From: Desulfobulbus sp.
GTDB lineage: Bacteria; Desulfobacterota; Desulfobulbia; Desulfobulbales; Desulfobulbaceae
DNA length: 5,137 nucleotides
Assembly (NCBI GenBank): GCA_028684915.1
Contig: JAQUEZ010000242.1
Location: 3,891 to 9,027, forward strand
Direction: 5' to 3'
In this document: positions 1 to 5,137 of the stretch, one piece after another
Layout of the letters: the number at the start of each line of letters is the position of its first letter
Position numbering within the stretch: the stretch's first letter is position 1
Translations under genes and position numbers: made by a program
Notes under the pieces: generated by a model
Seen by the model: the letters and a program-made list of their open reading frames with translations, nothing else
Told to the model about the DNA's origin: nothing
The model's database searches: none

Positions 1-1659
1 CGCTTCGATTCTATCATCCTGCAGTTTTTTGCGGTCAGCCTGATCATCAATATCCTGGCCCTCGCCTCCTCGTTGTTTGTAATGGTTGTGTATGACAAGG
101 TGATCGGCAGCCATTCAGCGGAAACCCTGCAGTATCTTGTGGTTGGTGCGCTCCTGGCCATGGCTTCGGAAACAATGTTGCGATTCCTTCGGGCCCGGAC
201 CTTCGCCTATTTCGGGGTACGACTGGATGCCATCACCACCACAGCCATTTTTGAGCGACTGCTCTTTCTCCCCCCCCGGTTGATCGAGGGTTCATCCATT
301 CCCTCTCAGGTGGCCAGGATCAAGGATTTTGACAACATCCGGGACTTTTTTTCAGGCCCCACCGGCATCTCGGTTCTGGAGTTGCCCTTTACGCTCATCT
401 TTATCGCCGTCATTGCCTTCATCGGTGGTCCGCTGGCGCTAATCCCCCTCATCCTGGGGCTCTGTTATTGTATCCTTGCGCTGATCATGCTGCCCCGGAT
501 CCAGGCCAACACCGAAAAAGGCGCCATCGCCGGAGTAAAAAAACAGGCCCTACTGGTGGAAACGATGAAGAAAATTCGGATCATCAAGGCCCACGGTCTT
601 AGTTCGGCCTGGTGGGCCCGCTTCCATCGGCTTTCCGGTGAATCGGCGATGACCGGTTTCCATTCCGCCTTTCTCACCTCCCTCATCGAGGCCTTTGCCT
701 ACGGATTGTCCGTCGTTGCGGGGGTAGCCACCCTGACAACCGGCATCTTTCTGGTCTGGAACGGCCAAATCACCACCGGCGCACTGATTGCGTCCATGAT
801 GCTCATCTGGCGGGTACTCTCCCCCATGCAGGTCATCTGCAACTCGCTTCTGCGCATCCGGTACATATTCCGCAGCATAGGGCAGGTCCACAAGCTGCTC
901 ATGACCCCACCGGAAGGCACGATCACCGCGGTTGATCCCGATCTCTTCCGCCTCCAGGGCAGCATCACCTTCAGTGGGGTTGGCCTGCGTTATACTGCGG
1001 AGCGCGGCCCTGTTTTTTCCGGACTCAATCTTGCTATCAAACAGGGGGAAATCATTGCCGTGGCAGGGGGATCAGGAACCGGTAAGTCGTCGCTGCTCAA
1101 ACTGGTCAATGGTCTCTATGCCCCACAGATGGGCTCCATCCTCATCGACGGCCTGGATATCCGGCAACGGGATGCGGTGGAGCTCCGCAAATATATCTCG
1201 TACGTTCCGCAGGTGGTGGAACTGTTTCACGGTTCCATCGAGAAGAATCTGCGCATGGTCAAGCCCGATGCCACCGACCAGGAACTGTGGAATGCGCTGA
1301 CTTGGGCCGGTGCCATGGAGATGAGCCGCTCCCTGCCCCAGGGCCTTGAAACCTTCATCGGGGATTACCGCTCGGAACAGCTTTCCGATCTTTATGCGTT
1401 TCAGCTCAACCTGGCCCGGGGCTATCTGCGCGACGCGCCCATCATGCTGTTCGATGAGTTTCCCTCCGCAGCCGTCAACGAAACCGCCGGCGGGCTCTTT
1501 CGCGAGTTCCTGGAAATGCATCGAGGCAAGAAAACCATCCTCTTTGTGACAGACCGCAAGACCGACGTCCTGCTGGCCGACAAGATGATTTACCTGACAG
1601 GAACCGGGCAGGTGCTGGCCGGAAAACCGGACGAACTGCTCGCAGCCCTGCAAACTTAA
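1..1659 (+). CDS. Type I secretion ABC exporter (LapB/HlyB-like), 5'-partial, degenerate ATPase domain
   Basis: The frame is open from base 1, so the gene starts outside the window; 552 codons are visible, ending in TAA. Numbering here is from base 1. The visible part begins at about the first membrane helix (residues 6-30, ending in VMVVYDKVI, typical of LapB/PrtD-type T1SS exporters). Further membrane segments lie near 42-58, 121-166 (with the family-like ELPF) and 227-276. Any N-terminal C39-like domain would be upstream. The ATPase domain covers about 320-552: Walker A GGSGTGKSS (K362), Q-loop Q404 in YVPQ, Walker B IMLFDE (D485, E486). The signature is LSDLY (461-465) instead of LSGGQ, the D-loop reads SAAVN instead of SALD, and the H-loop His is Asp518 (VTDR). 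The frame is intact, so this is not simple decay. Known for the family: ATP-driven export with HlyD and a TolC-like porin. Inferred: a catalytically poor subunit, probably paired with a canonical ABC protein. HlyD follows after 63 bases. Confidence 0.93.
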   Translation, partial: RFDSIILQFFAVSLIINILALASSLFVMVVYDKVIGSHSAETLQYLVVGALLAMASETMLRFLRARTFAYFGVRLDAITTTAIFERLLFLPPRLIEGSSIPSQVARIKDFDNIRDFFSGPTGISVLELPFTLIFIAVIAFIGGPLALIPLILGLCYCILALIMLPRIQANTEKGAIAGVKKQALLVETMKKIRIIKAHGLSSAWWARFHRLSGESAMTGFHSAFLTSLIEAFAYGLSVVAGVATLTTGIFLVWNGQITTGALIASMMLIWRVLSPMQVICNSLLRIRYIFRSIGQVHKLLMTPPEGTITAVDPDLFRLQGSITFSGVGLRYTAERGPVFSGLNLAIKQGEIIAVAGGSGTGKSSLLKLVNGLYAPQMGSILIDGLDIRQRDAVELRKYISYVPQVVELFHGSIEKNLRMVKPDATDQELWNALTWAGAMEMSRSLPQGLETFIGDYRSEQLSDLYAFQLNLARGYLRDAPIMLFDEFPSAAVNETAGGLFREFLEMHRGKKTILFVTDRKTDVLLADKMIYLTGTGQVLAGKPDELLAALQT

Positions 1660-1722
1660 CCCTGTAAAATCTGCCCGTTACCGAACGCACGCGACAAACT
1701 GCTATACGGAGCCCTTGAACCC

Positions 1723-3060
1723 ATGGTGCAGAAACCGAGAACAACCACCGAGCAACTTCGCATCCTCTCCCAATCGGCGATGCTGGAAGAGGCACGGACC
1801 CCCTATCTCATCCGGACTTCCATCCTGATCATCTGCTTTTCCTTCATCACTTTTGTTGCTTGGGCGGCCTTGACCCAGATCAAGGAATTGGCCTGGACAA
1901 CCGGCGAAATCAAACCCTCTTCCCATATTCAAATCATCCAGCACCTGGAAGGCGGGATAGTGGAAGAGATTACCGTGCGTGATGACGACCTGGTGAAGGC
2001 TGGCCAGATCCTGCTGCGTATGAGCGGTGAAAACACGCGGAGCGAATTCCAGCGACTCCAGGGCAAGACGGCCGACCTGGAGATGCGTATCAGCCGGCTT
2101 AAAGGTTTCATAGCCGGCGACGACGTCAGAGCAGCAACAGGCACGGAAAAAAGGGTAAACCAGGACACGGCAACCAATGCTCATCTGGAAATCCTGGAGG
2201 GCATGATCCGTGCCCACCAGCAGGAGCAGGAAGTTCTCAACCAGCAACGTATTCAGAAGCAGAAACAGGTGGGTATCCTCAACCAGGAACTCATCACCGC
2301 TCAAAAGGCACTGCAACTGGCCGAGGCAGCCTTTGCCCACCAGGAGGCGCTCTACAGGGAGCGACTGGTGCCGGAAACCACCTACCTGTCCGCCCTGCGC
2401 GATATCAACACCCAACGCGGAGGTATCGAGGCGCAGCGGATTAAAATCCAGCAAGCCAAGGACACCATCAATGAATCTGAGTGGCGTTTGCGGTCCAACG
2501 ACTCTACTGCCAAGGATACCGCGCGTCAGCAACTGGTGACCCTGGAGAGCGAATATAATGAGAACAAAGAGATTTTTGCCAGATTGCAGAAACAGATGGA
2601 CCGCTTGGCGGTGCGCTCGCCGGTGGATGGAATCGTCAAGGGGCTGGAAGTGCACACTGTGGGCGGAGTTGTGGCCCCGGGCAGTAAGTTGATGGAGGTG
2701 GTCCCAGTGCAGAGTGAGTTGCTGGCGGAAATTCGTATCTCGCCCAGTGATATTGGTCACATCAAGATGGGCTTTCCGGCCAAAGTCAAGGTGACCAGCT
2801 TCGATTTCTCCCGTTACGGCACCATCGACGGTACAGTGACCGGACTCTCCGCCACCACCTTTACCGAACCCCAGGGGCAAACCTATTACAAAGGCATCGT
2901 TACCCTGGCCAAGAACTATGTCGGCGAGGCTCCAGGGGAAAACATCATCCTGCCAGGAATGATCGTGAATGCTGATATCATTACCGGGCAAAAGAGCCTG
3001 CTCGCCTATCTGCTCAAGCCGATCCATAAGGCACTTAACTCATCGTTTGGCGAACGATGA
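1723..3060 (+). CDS. HlyD-family membrane fusion protein of the type I secretion system
   Basis: A 445-residue protein of normal length for the HlyD/PrtE/LapC family. It has a short cytoplasmic N-terminus, one membrane helix (about 30-50) and then a periplasmic body. The first lipoyl half is at about 68-100 (IIQHLEGGIVEEI, then V-x-A-G-Q-x-L), followed by a long Gln/Glu/Lys-rich alpha-helical coiled-coil hairpin (about 103-293). The second lipoyl half starts at RSPVDGIVKG (298-307). The beta-barrel part follows, then the characteristic C-terminus GMIVNADIITGQKSLLAYLLKPI (412-434). Known role: it links the inner-membrane ABC exporter to an outer-membrane TolC-like channel. The ATG at 1723 is preceded by GGAG (1708-1711), 11 bases away, which is rather long. 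The start is supported because it gives the usual short N-terminal tail before the helix. It follows the ABC gene by 63 bases and precedes the regulator gene by 47, so one operon is likely. The stop codon lies inside a perfect 9-bp hairpin. Confidence 0.96.
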   Translation: MVQKPRTTTEQLRILSQSAMLEEARTPYLIRTSILIICFSFITFVAWAALTQIKELAWTTGEIKPSSHIQIIQHLEGGIVEEITVRDDDLVKAGQILLRMSGENTRSEFQRLQGKTADLEMRISRLKGFIAGDDVRAATGTEKRVNQDTATNAHLEILEGMIRAHQQEQEVLNQQRIQKQKQVGILNQELITAQKALQLAEAAFAHQEALYRERLVPETTYLSALRDINTQRGGIEAQRIKIQQAKDTINESEWRLRSNDSTAKDTARQQLVTLESEYNENKEIFARLQKQMDRLAVRSPVDGIVKGLEVHTVGGVVAPGSKLMEVVPVQSELLAEIRISPSDIGHIKMGFPAKVKVTSFDFSRYGTIDGTVTGLSATTFTEPQGQTYYKGIVTLAKNYVGEAPGENIILPGMIVNADIITGQKSLLAYLLKPIHKALNSSFGER

Positions 3061-3061
3061 G
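3039..3061 (+). repeat. Perfect 9-bp inverted repeat over the hlyD-type stop codon
   Basis: CTCATCGTT (3039-3047) and AACGATGAG (3053-3061) are exact reverse complements around the loop TGGCG. The right arm contains the TGA stop of the HlyD gene. No T-run follows, so it is not a standard intrinsic terminator. In mRNA it could act as a processing or stability element, separating transporter from regulator expression, or it could be a protein-binding palindrome. The function is inferred; the repeat itself is seen directly. Confidence 0.6.
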
Positions 3062-3107
3062 CAGAAGCCTTGATAATTATCCAAATTCAACCTGATACCG
3101 ATCAACT

Positions 3108-4079
3108 ATGGTGACACAAAGCTCCCTGAAAGGCCACGGCCAGGAAGTGAAACAACACTCCCTGCTGCTCGTTGATGATAATGCCACAACCCTGCGCCTG
3201 TTGGAACAGATCCTGACCAAGGAGGGGTATCGGACGGTCACGGCCGTCAACGGCATCGAGGCCATGCGGACTTTGCATGACCGGGCCCATGATTTCGATG
3301 CGATCATCCTCGACAGAATGATGCCAGAACTCGACGGTATCGAGGTAACCCGGAGGATGTTGGCGGATCCGGTCCTGAAATACATCCCCATCGTCATGCA
3401 AACCGCCGCCGACAAGCCTGAGGAAATCAGCGAAGGCATCAAGGCTGGTGTTTTTTACTACCTGACCAAACCGGTGGAACGCAAGACCCTAGTTTCGGTG
3501 GTGGCCTCAGCCGTGAAAGAGCGGACCCAGGGCCGGGTTCTCCGCACGGAAATGCAGCGCTATCGCATGGGGTTCAGCCTGATCAATTTGCTCAAGGCCA
3601 GTTTTCGAACCCTGGAGGAGGCGGAAAGCCTGGCTTCCTTTCTGGCCAATCTCTTCCCGGACCCGGACCGAGCCCTCAACGGCACGGCAGAGATCCTCGT
3701 CAATGCCGTGGAGCATGGTAATTTGGGGATCACCTACGATGATAAAACTGATCTGATGGATACCAATGCCTGGCGGGAAGAGGTGACTCGCCGCCTGGAG
3801 ATGTCCGAGCATAAAGATAAGTACGTCACTGTTATATTTGAAAAAAAGAACGACACCTGTTACCTGCAGGTCACCGACCAAGGGAAGGGCTTTGCCTGGA
3901 AATCCTTTCTGCAATTTGACCCTTCCCGCGCCTCCCATAACCATGGTCGCGGTATCGCCATGGCCAATATGATCGCCTTTGATCGCCTGGTGTACAATGA
4001 CCAGGGCAATCAGGTCACCGCGGTTATGAATCCACCCGCAAAGGAGAGCGATAATGATCCATATTGGGGGGCAGGATGA
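3108..4079 (+). CDS. Response regulator fused to an RsbW/SpoIIAB-like ATPase (REC-HATPase)
   Basis: A 323-residue cytoplasmic protein with two domains. The REC domain (about 17-135) has the acidic pair D23-D24, phospho-acceptor D69 in ILDRMMPELDG, switch residue T99 and K121 in the LTKP motif, so it looks fully competent for phosphorylation. A helical linker (about 137-190) leads to a GHKL ATPase domain: N-box with E195, N199 and EHGN (202-205), G1 box DQGKGF (257-262) and G2-like HGRG (279-282). There is no DimerHisKin H-box, no PP2C domain and no DNA-binding domain. The ATPase resembles the serine-kinase/anti-sigma type used in partner switching. Inferred role: a phosphorylation-controlled switch acting on an STAS-type partner or sigma factor, perhaps controlling this locus. 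Pseudomonas HsbR (REC-PP2C-kinase) is a looser relative by architecture. An in-frame stop five codons upstream (3093-3095) makes the ATG at 3108 the first possible start, although no clear Shine-Dalgarno precedes it. It lies 47 bases after the HlyD gene. Confidence 0.92.
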   Translation: MVTQSSLKGHGQEVKQHSLLLVDDNATTLRLLEQILTKEGYRTVTAVNGIEAMRTLHDRAHDFDAIILDRMMPELDGIEVTRRMLADPVLKYIPIVMQTAADKPEEISEGIKAGVFYYLTKPVERKTLVSVVASAVKERTQGRVLRTEMQRYRMGFSLINLLKASFRTLEEAESLASFLANLFPDPDRALNGTAEILVNAVEHGNLGITYDDKTDLMDTNAWREEVTRRLEMSEHKDKYVTVIFEKKNDTCYLQVTDQGKGFAWKSFLQFDPSRASHNHGRGIAMANMIAFDRLVYNDQGNQVTAVMNPPAKESDNDPYWGAG

Positions 4080-4182
4080 GAAAGCACCTCGCTGGTTGCT
4101 GCATCTTCAACAACTCGGGACCGGACCTGCGGTGCTTCCCTGTTTTGACCATAGAGAGCACAAGAAATCGGGTTTACCCTGA
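4054..4182 (+). CDS. Possible small ORF (42 aa), translationally coupled to the regulator gene
   Basis: AAGGAG (4041-4046) lies 7 bases before an ATG at 4054, a better ribosome site than that of the regulator gene itself. The ORF overlaps the regulator's last 26 bases and runs 42 codons to TGA (4180-4182), beginning MIHIGGQDEKAPRWLLHLQQ. I do not recognise the product. It has no membrane segment or signal peptide; one Cys and several His lie in its C-terminal half. It could be a small partner of the REC-ATPase, the surviving start of a longer gene that has been lost, or a chance ORF. No continuation is visible in the other frames downstream. The strong ribosome site and overlap support it; the short length and lack of recognised homology count against it. 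Confidence 0.4.
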   Translation: MIHIGGQDEKAPRWLLHLQQLGTGPAVLPCFDHREHKKSGLP

Positions 4183-4349
4183 TTCTGTCTGCCATGATCG
4201 GAGTAAAAGCACTTCATCACAGAACAAACCATCACTCAAAAGAGTGAACTTTTTCGCTAAAAAAGGGCACATAACGTCGGGCCTTGGCATGAATTCTTCC
4301 GGTGATCAGCCGAAAAGCAATCTGTCAGGGACTTTGTACACAGCACGCA
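4183..4349. other. Intergenic region between regulator operon and cargo leader
   Basis: I see no convincing gene here. A + strand frame stays open from 4064 to 4450, but it lacks a ribosome site, its protein looks random (SKSTSSQNKPS-like) and it runs through the riboswitch aptamer. The region holds one weak terminator (4232-4254). The promoter of the downstream gene should lie between about 4255 and 4345, but no good sigma-70 -35/-10 pair is visible. The closest match to a -24/-12 (sigma-54) promoter, TTGGCATG at 4284-4291, lacks the GC of the -12 element. Confidence 0.5.
4232..4254 (+). terminator. Weak rho-independent terminator after the regulator operon
   Basis: TCACTC (4232-4237), loop AAAA, GAGTGA (4242-4247), then AC and five T (4250-4254). 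The stem is perfect but only 6 bp with half its pairs G-C, so termination may be partial. Its position 50 bases after the small ORF, and before the riboswitch leader, fits the end of the transporter/regulator transcript. Confidence 0.5.
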
Positions 4350-4423
4350 AGATCAAGCCAAACCCTTCGAAAGATGGGGACGGAAAGCCACGGGCCCTGA
4401 ACAGGGGCAGCCGGGTTCCCTTG
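4350..4423 (+). promoter_or_regulatory. c-di-GMP-I riboswitch aptamer (GEMM-I class)
   Basis: The sequence follows the GEMM-I consensus in order: GCCAAACC (4357-4364), the P2 hairpin capped by C-GAAA-G (4368-4373), GGGGACGGAAAGCC (4376-4389), ACGGGCC, then GGCAGCCGGGTT (4406-4417). The P2 hairpin has the same length as that of the Vibrio Vc2 aptamer, with pair changes such as C4365-G4376 that keep the helix. P1 can form from CAAG (4354-4357) and CTTG (4420-4423). By alignment to Vc2 numbering (from memory), position 20 is G (4357), as in c-di-GMP binders and unlike the G20A class linked to cGAMP, and A47 is A4384. Differences from consensus are a swapped pair (C4358-G4383), GGTTCCC in place of the common GGTTACC, and a very short P3 with loop GAAC. 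It ends about 50 bases before the start of the downstream long ORF, so it probably controls that gene. Confidence 0.9.
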
Positions 4424-4444
4424 TTAAGGGGTTTCCCTGCTTTT
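4413..4444 (+). terminator. Candidate riboswitch expression platform: terminator-like hairpin that excludes the aptamer
   Basis: GGG (4413-4415) can pair with CCC (4435-4437), and CCCTT (4418-4422) with AAGGG (4426-4430), with loop GTT and a small internal loop (TT opposite GTTT). The T-rich stretch TGCTTTT (4438-4444) follows. The left arm uses bases needed for the aptamer's 3' conserved segment and P1, so the two folds cannot coexist. Ligand binding would favour the aptamer and prevent this hairpin, predicting read-through (ON) with c-di-GMP. The U-tract is interrupted by GC, so efficiency is uncertain. An alternative local hairpin, AGGG-GTTT-CCCT (4427-4438), would remain possible with ligand bound. 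Confidence 0.5.
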
Positions 4445-4454
4445 GGGTAAATAC

Positions 4455-4471
4455 CTCCACAGGAGACAGTT
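4455..4471 (+). promoter_or_regulatory. Ribosome binding site of the long ORF, with a possible sequestering hairpin
   Basis: AGGAG (4461-4465) lies 6 bases before the ATG at 4472, an ideal spacing that fixes the start. CTCC (4455-4458) is exactly complementary to GGAG (4462-4465) across the triloop ACA, so the site can fold on itself. The stem is only 4 bp; alone it is probably weak, but it lies right after the riboswitch platform and could add translational control. Confidence 0.6.
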
Positions 4472-5137
4472 ATGGTGCAGGATATACGCACAGGCAAAAA
4501 CACCACCGCAGCCGCAGGGACCGATACCAATGGTGATCAATGGCTCGACGTCCTGCCGGATCCCCTCACCTCCGACAGCTTAAAGGCAAAAAACTGGCAG
4601 ACCAACGCCCGGCGCGTTGATGACAACTCCTATTATGGCAACCTGCATCTGGGCCTGGAGAGTAAACAGCCTGATTTGCGCATGGAAGATGCTGAAATTG
4701 CCTCTGCCCAAGCTGAAGATTCGCAGCCGGTGGTTTCTAAGGAGTTCGTCGGCATACACAATCTGTCTGAAGAGCCTGAAACCTCGACTGACACCACTCC
4801 CCAGAACACAGGAACGAAACAACGGGAAGAGCAAAGGCTGTTTGATGGTGAAGCGATCCTCCCGTCCGACGCTGAAGCCTTTTCGTCCCTGCAAACCCCT
4901 CTCGTCCAGGAAAACGAAGCGCCTCGTCCCGGAGGGTCGCTATCGGATCCCTCGGCAACGGCGATCGATTCAGACACTGTTGTTTTAACGTCCAAGGAGA
5001 TTCCGCTTCCTCCACCATCACCGCTCCCCGCCGATAAGCCTCCCGAAGAGGTGGTACCGGAGGAATCGGAACTGCCTCCAATCGCTGCCACGATCAGCGG
5101 CAGCGGAGAAAACCTGCGCGAAGACCTGATGGTCAAC
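4472..5137 (+). CDS. N-terminal part of a probable large secreted adhesin (type I secretion cargo), 3'-partial
   Basis: The frame is open for 222 codons from the ATG to the window's right end. It starts MVQDIRTGKNTT. A TAA at 4448-4450 closes the frame upstream, and a strong AGGAG sits 6 bases before the start. The visible protein is acidic, lacks Cys and has no signal peptide or membrane helix. Residues 75-175 are low-complexity, Glu/Ser/Thr-rich; 178-203 contain 11 prolines with acidic residues between, like a flexible linker. The last 17 residues (206-222, ATISGSG then LREDLMVN) resemble the opening of VCBS/cadherin-like repeats, where an A-x-I-x-G start is followed by a (T/R)ED motif. Together with the T1SS genes upstream and the c-di-GMP riboswitch in its leader, this suggests a long repeat adhesin exported by a C-terminal signal beyond the window. 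The N-terminus does not look like the LapA retention module. Coding status is well supported; the adhesin identity is inference. Confidence 0.72.
   Translation, partial: MVQDIRTGKNTTAAAGTDTNGDQWLDVLPDPLTSDSLKAKNWQTNARRVDDNSYYGNLHLGLESKQPDLRMEDAEIASAQAEDSQPVVSKEFVGIHNLSEEPETSTDTTPQNTGTKQREEQRLFDGEAILPSDAEAFSSLQTPLVQENEAPRPGGSLSDPSATAIDSDTVVLTSKEIPLPPPSPLPADKPPEEVVPEESELPPIAATISGSGENLREDLMVN

Noticed and set aside
1702..3027. 441-codon - strand ORF opposite the HlyD gene
   Set aside because: The + strand frame has clear lipoyl, coiled-coil and C-terminal HlyD motifs; the antisense product shows no recognisable domain.
4284..4300. Sigma-54-like promoter (TTGGCATG followed by TTC)
   Set aside because: The -24 half fits but the required GC of the -12 element is absent (TC instead), so I do not call it.
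4064..4450. 128-codon + strand ORF covering the intergenic region
   Set aside because: No ribosome site, random-looking composition, and it runs through the conserved riboswitch aptamer; it is open by chance.
1723..4480. The HlyD gene, the regulator and the long ORF all begin ATGGTG (two with ATGGTGCAG)
   Set aside because: Three genes are too few, and their upstream contexts differ; most likely coincidence.
4505..4519. TAAAG (residues 12-16) as a LapG-type di-alanine cleavage site in the adhesin
   Set aside because: It lies far too close to the N-terminus; LapA-type sites follow a retention module of about 80 or more residues, which is absent here.
4633..5136. Long - strand ORF opposite the adhesin start
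   Set aside because: Ser/Gly-rich low-complexity product is the shadow of the Pro/Glu/Ser-rich + strand gene, which has the ideal ribosome site.

Overview
The window is one end of a type I secretion (T1SS) locus plus the start of what is probably its secreted cargo, all on the + strand. From left to right it holds: an ABC exporter entering from the left edge (1-1659), a HlyD-type membrane fusion protein (1723-3060), a response regulator fused to an RsbW/SpoIIAB-like ATPase (3108-4079), a possible 42-residue ORF overlapping its end (4054-4182), a weak terminator (4232-4254), a c-di-GMP-I (GEMM-I) riboswitch (about 4350-4423) with a likely expression platform (4413-4465), and the first 222 codons of a long acidic, cysteine-free protein leaving at the right edge (4472-5137).

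Organism: a Gram-negative bacterium, because ABC/HlyD T1SS pairs need an outer membrane. Moderately high GC, a GEMM-I switch and this REC-ATPase family would suit a Desulfobacterota (deltaproteobacterial) genome. That placement is inference; no marker gene is present.

How the parts may work together: the ABC protein and HlyD form the inner-membrane part of a secretion channel, with a TolC-like outer-membrane partner not seen here. The protein after the riboswitch has no signal peptide, is acidic and Pro/Glu-rich, and ends in a stretch resembling the start of a VCBS-type repeat, so it is a good candidate for a large secreted adhesin. Its leader carries the c-di-GMP aptamer, so cargo expression would follow the motile/sessile second messenger. 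The REC-ATPase gene in the transporter operon adds a second, phosphorylation-dependent input.

The most unusual points are two. The ABC protein keeps Walker A, the Q-loop and Walker B, but its signature motif, D-loop and H-loop histidine are all replaced; this suggests a non-catalytic half of a heterodimer whose partner is outside the window. The riboswitch has a compensated base-pair swap next to the ligand pocket and a very short P3, and its 3' side can refold into a terminator-like hairpin that excludes the aptamer, which predicts a ligand-ON switch.
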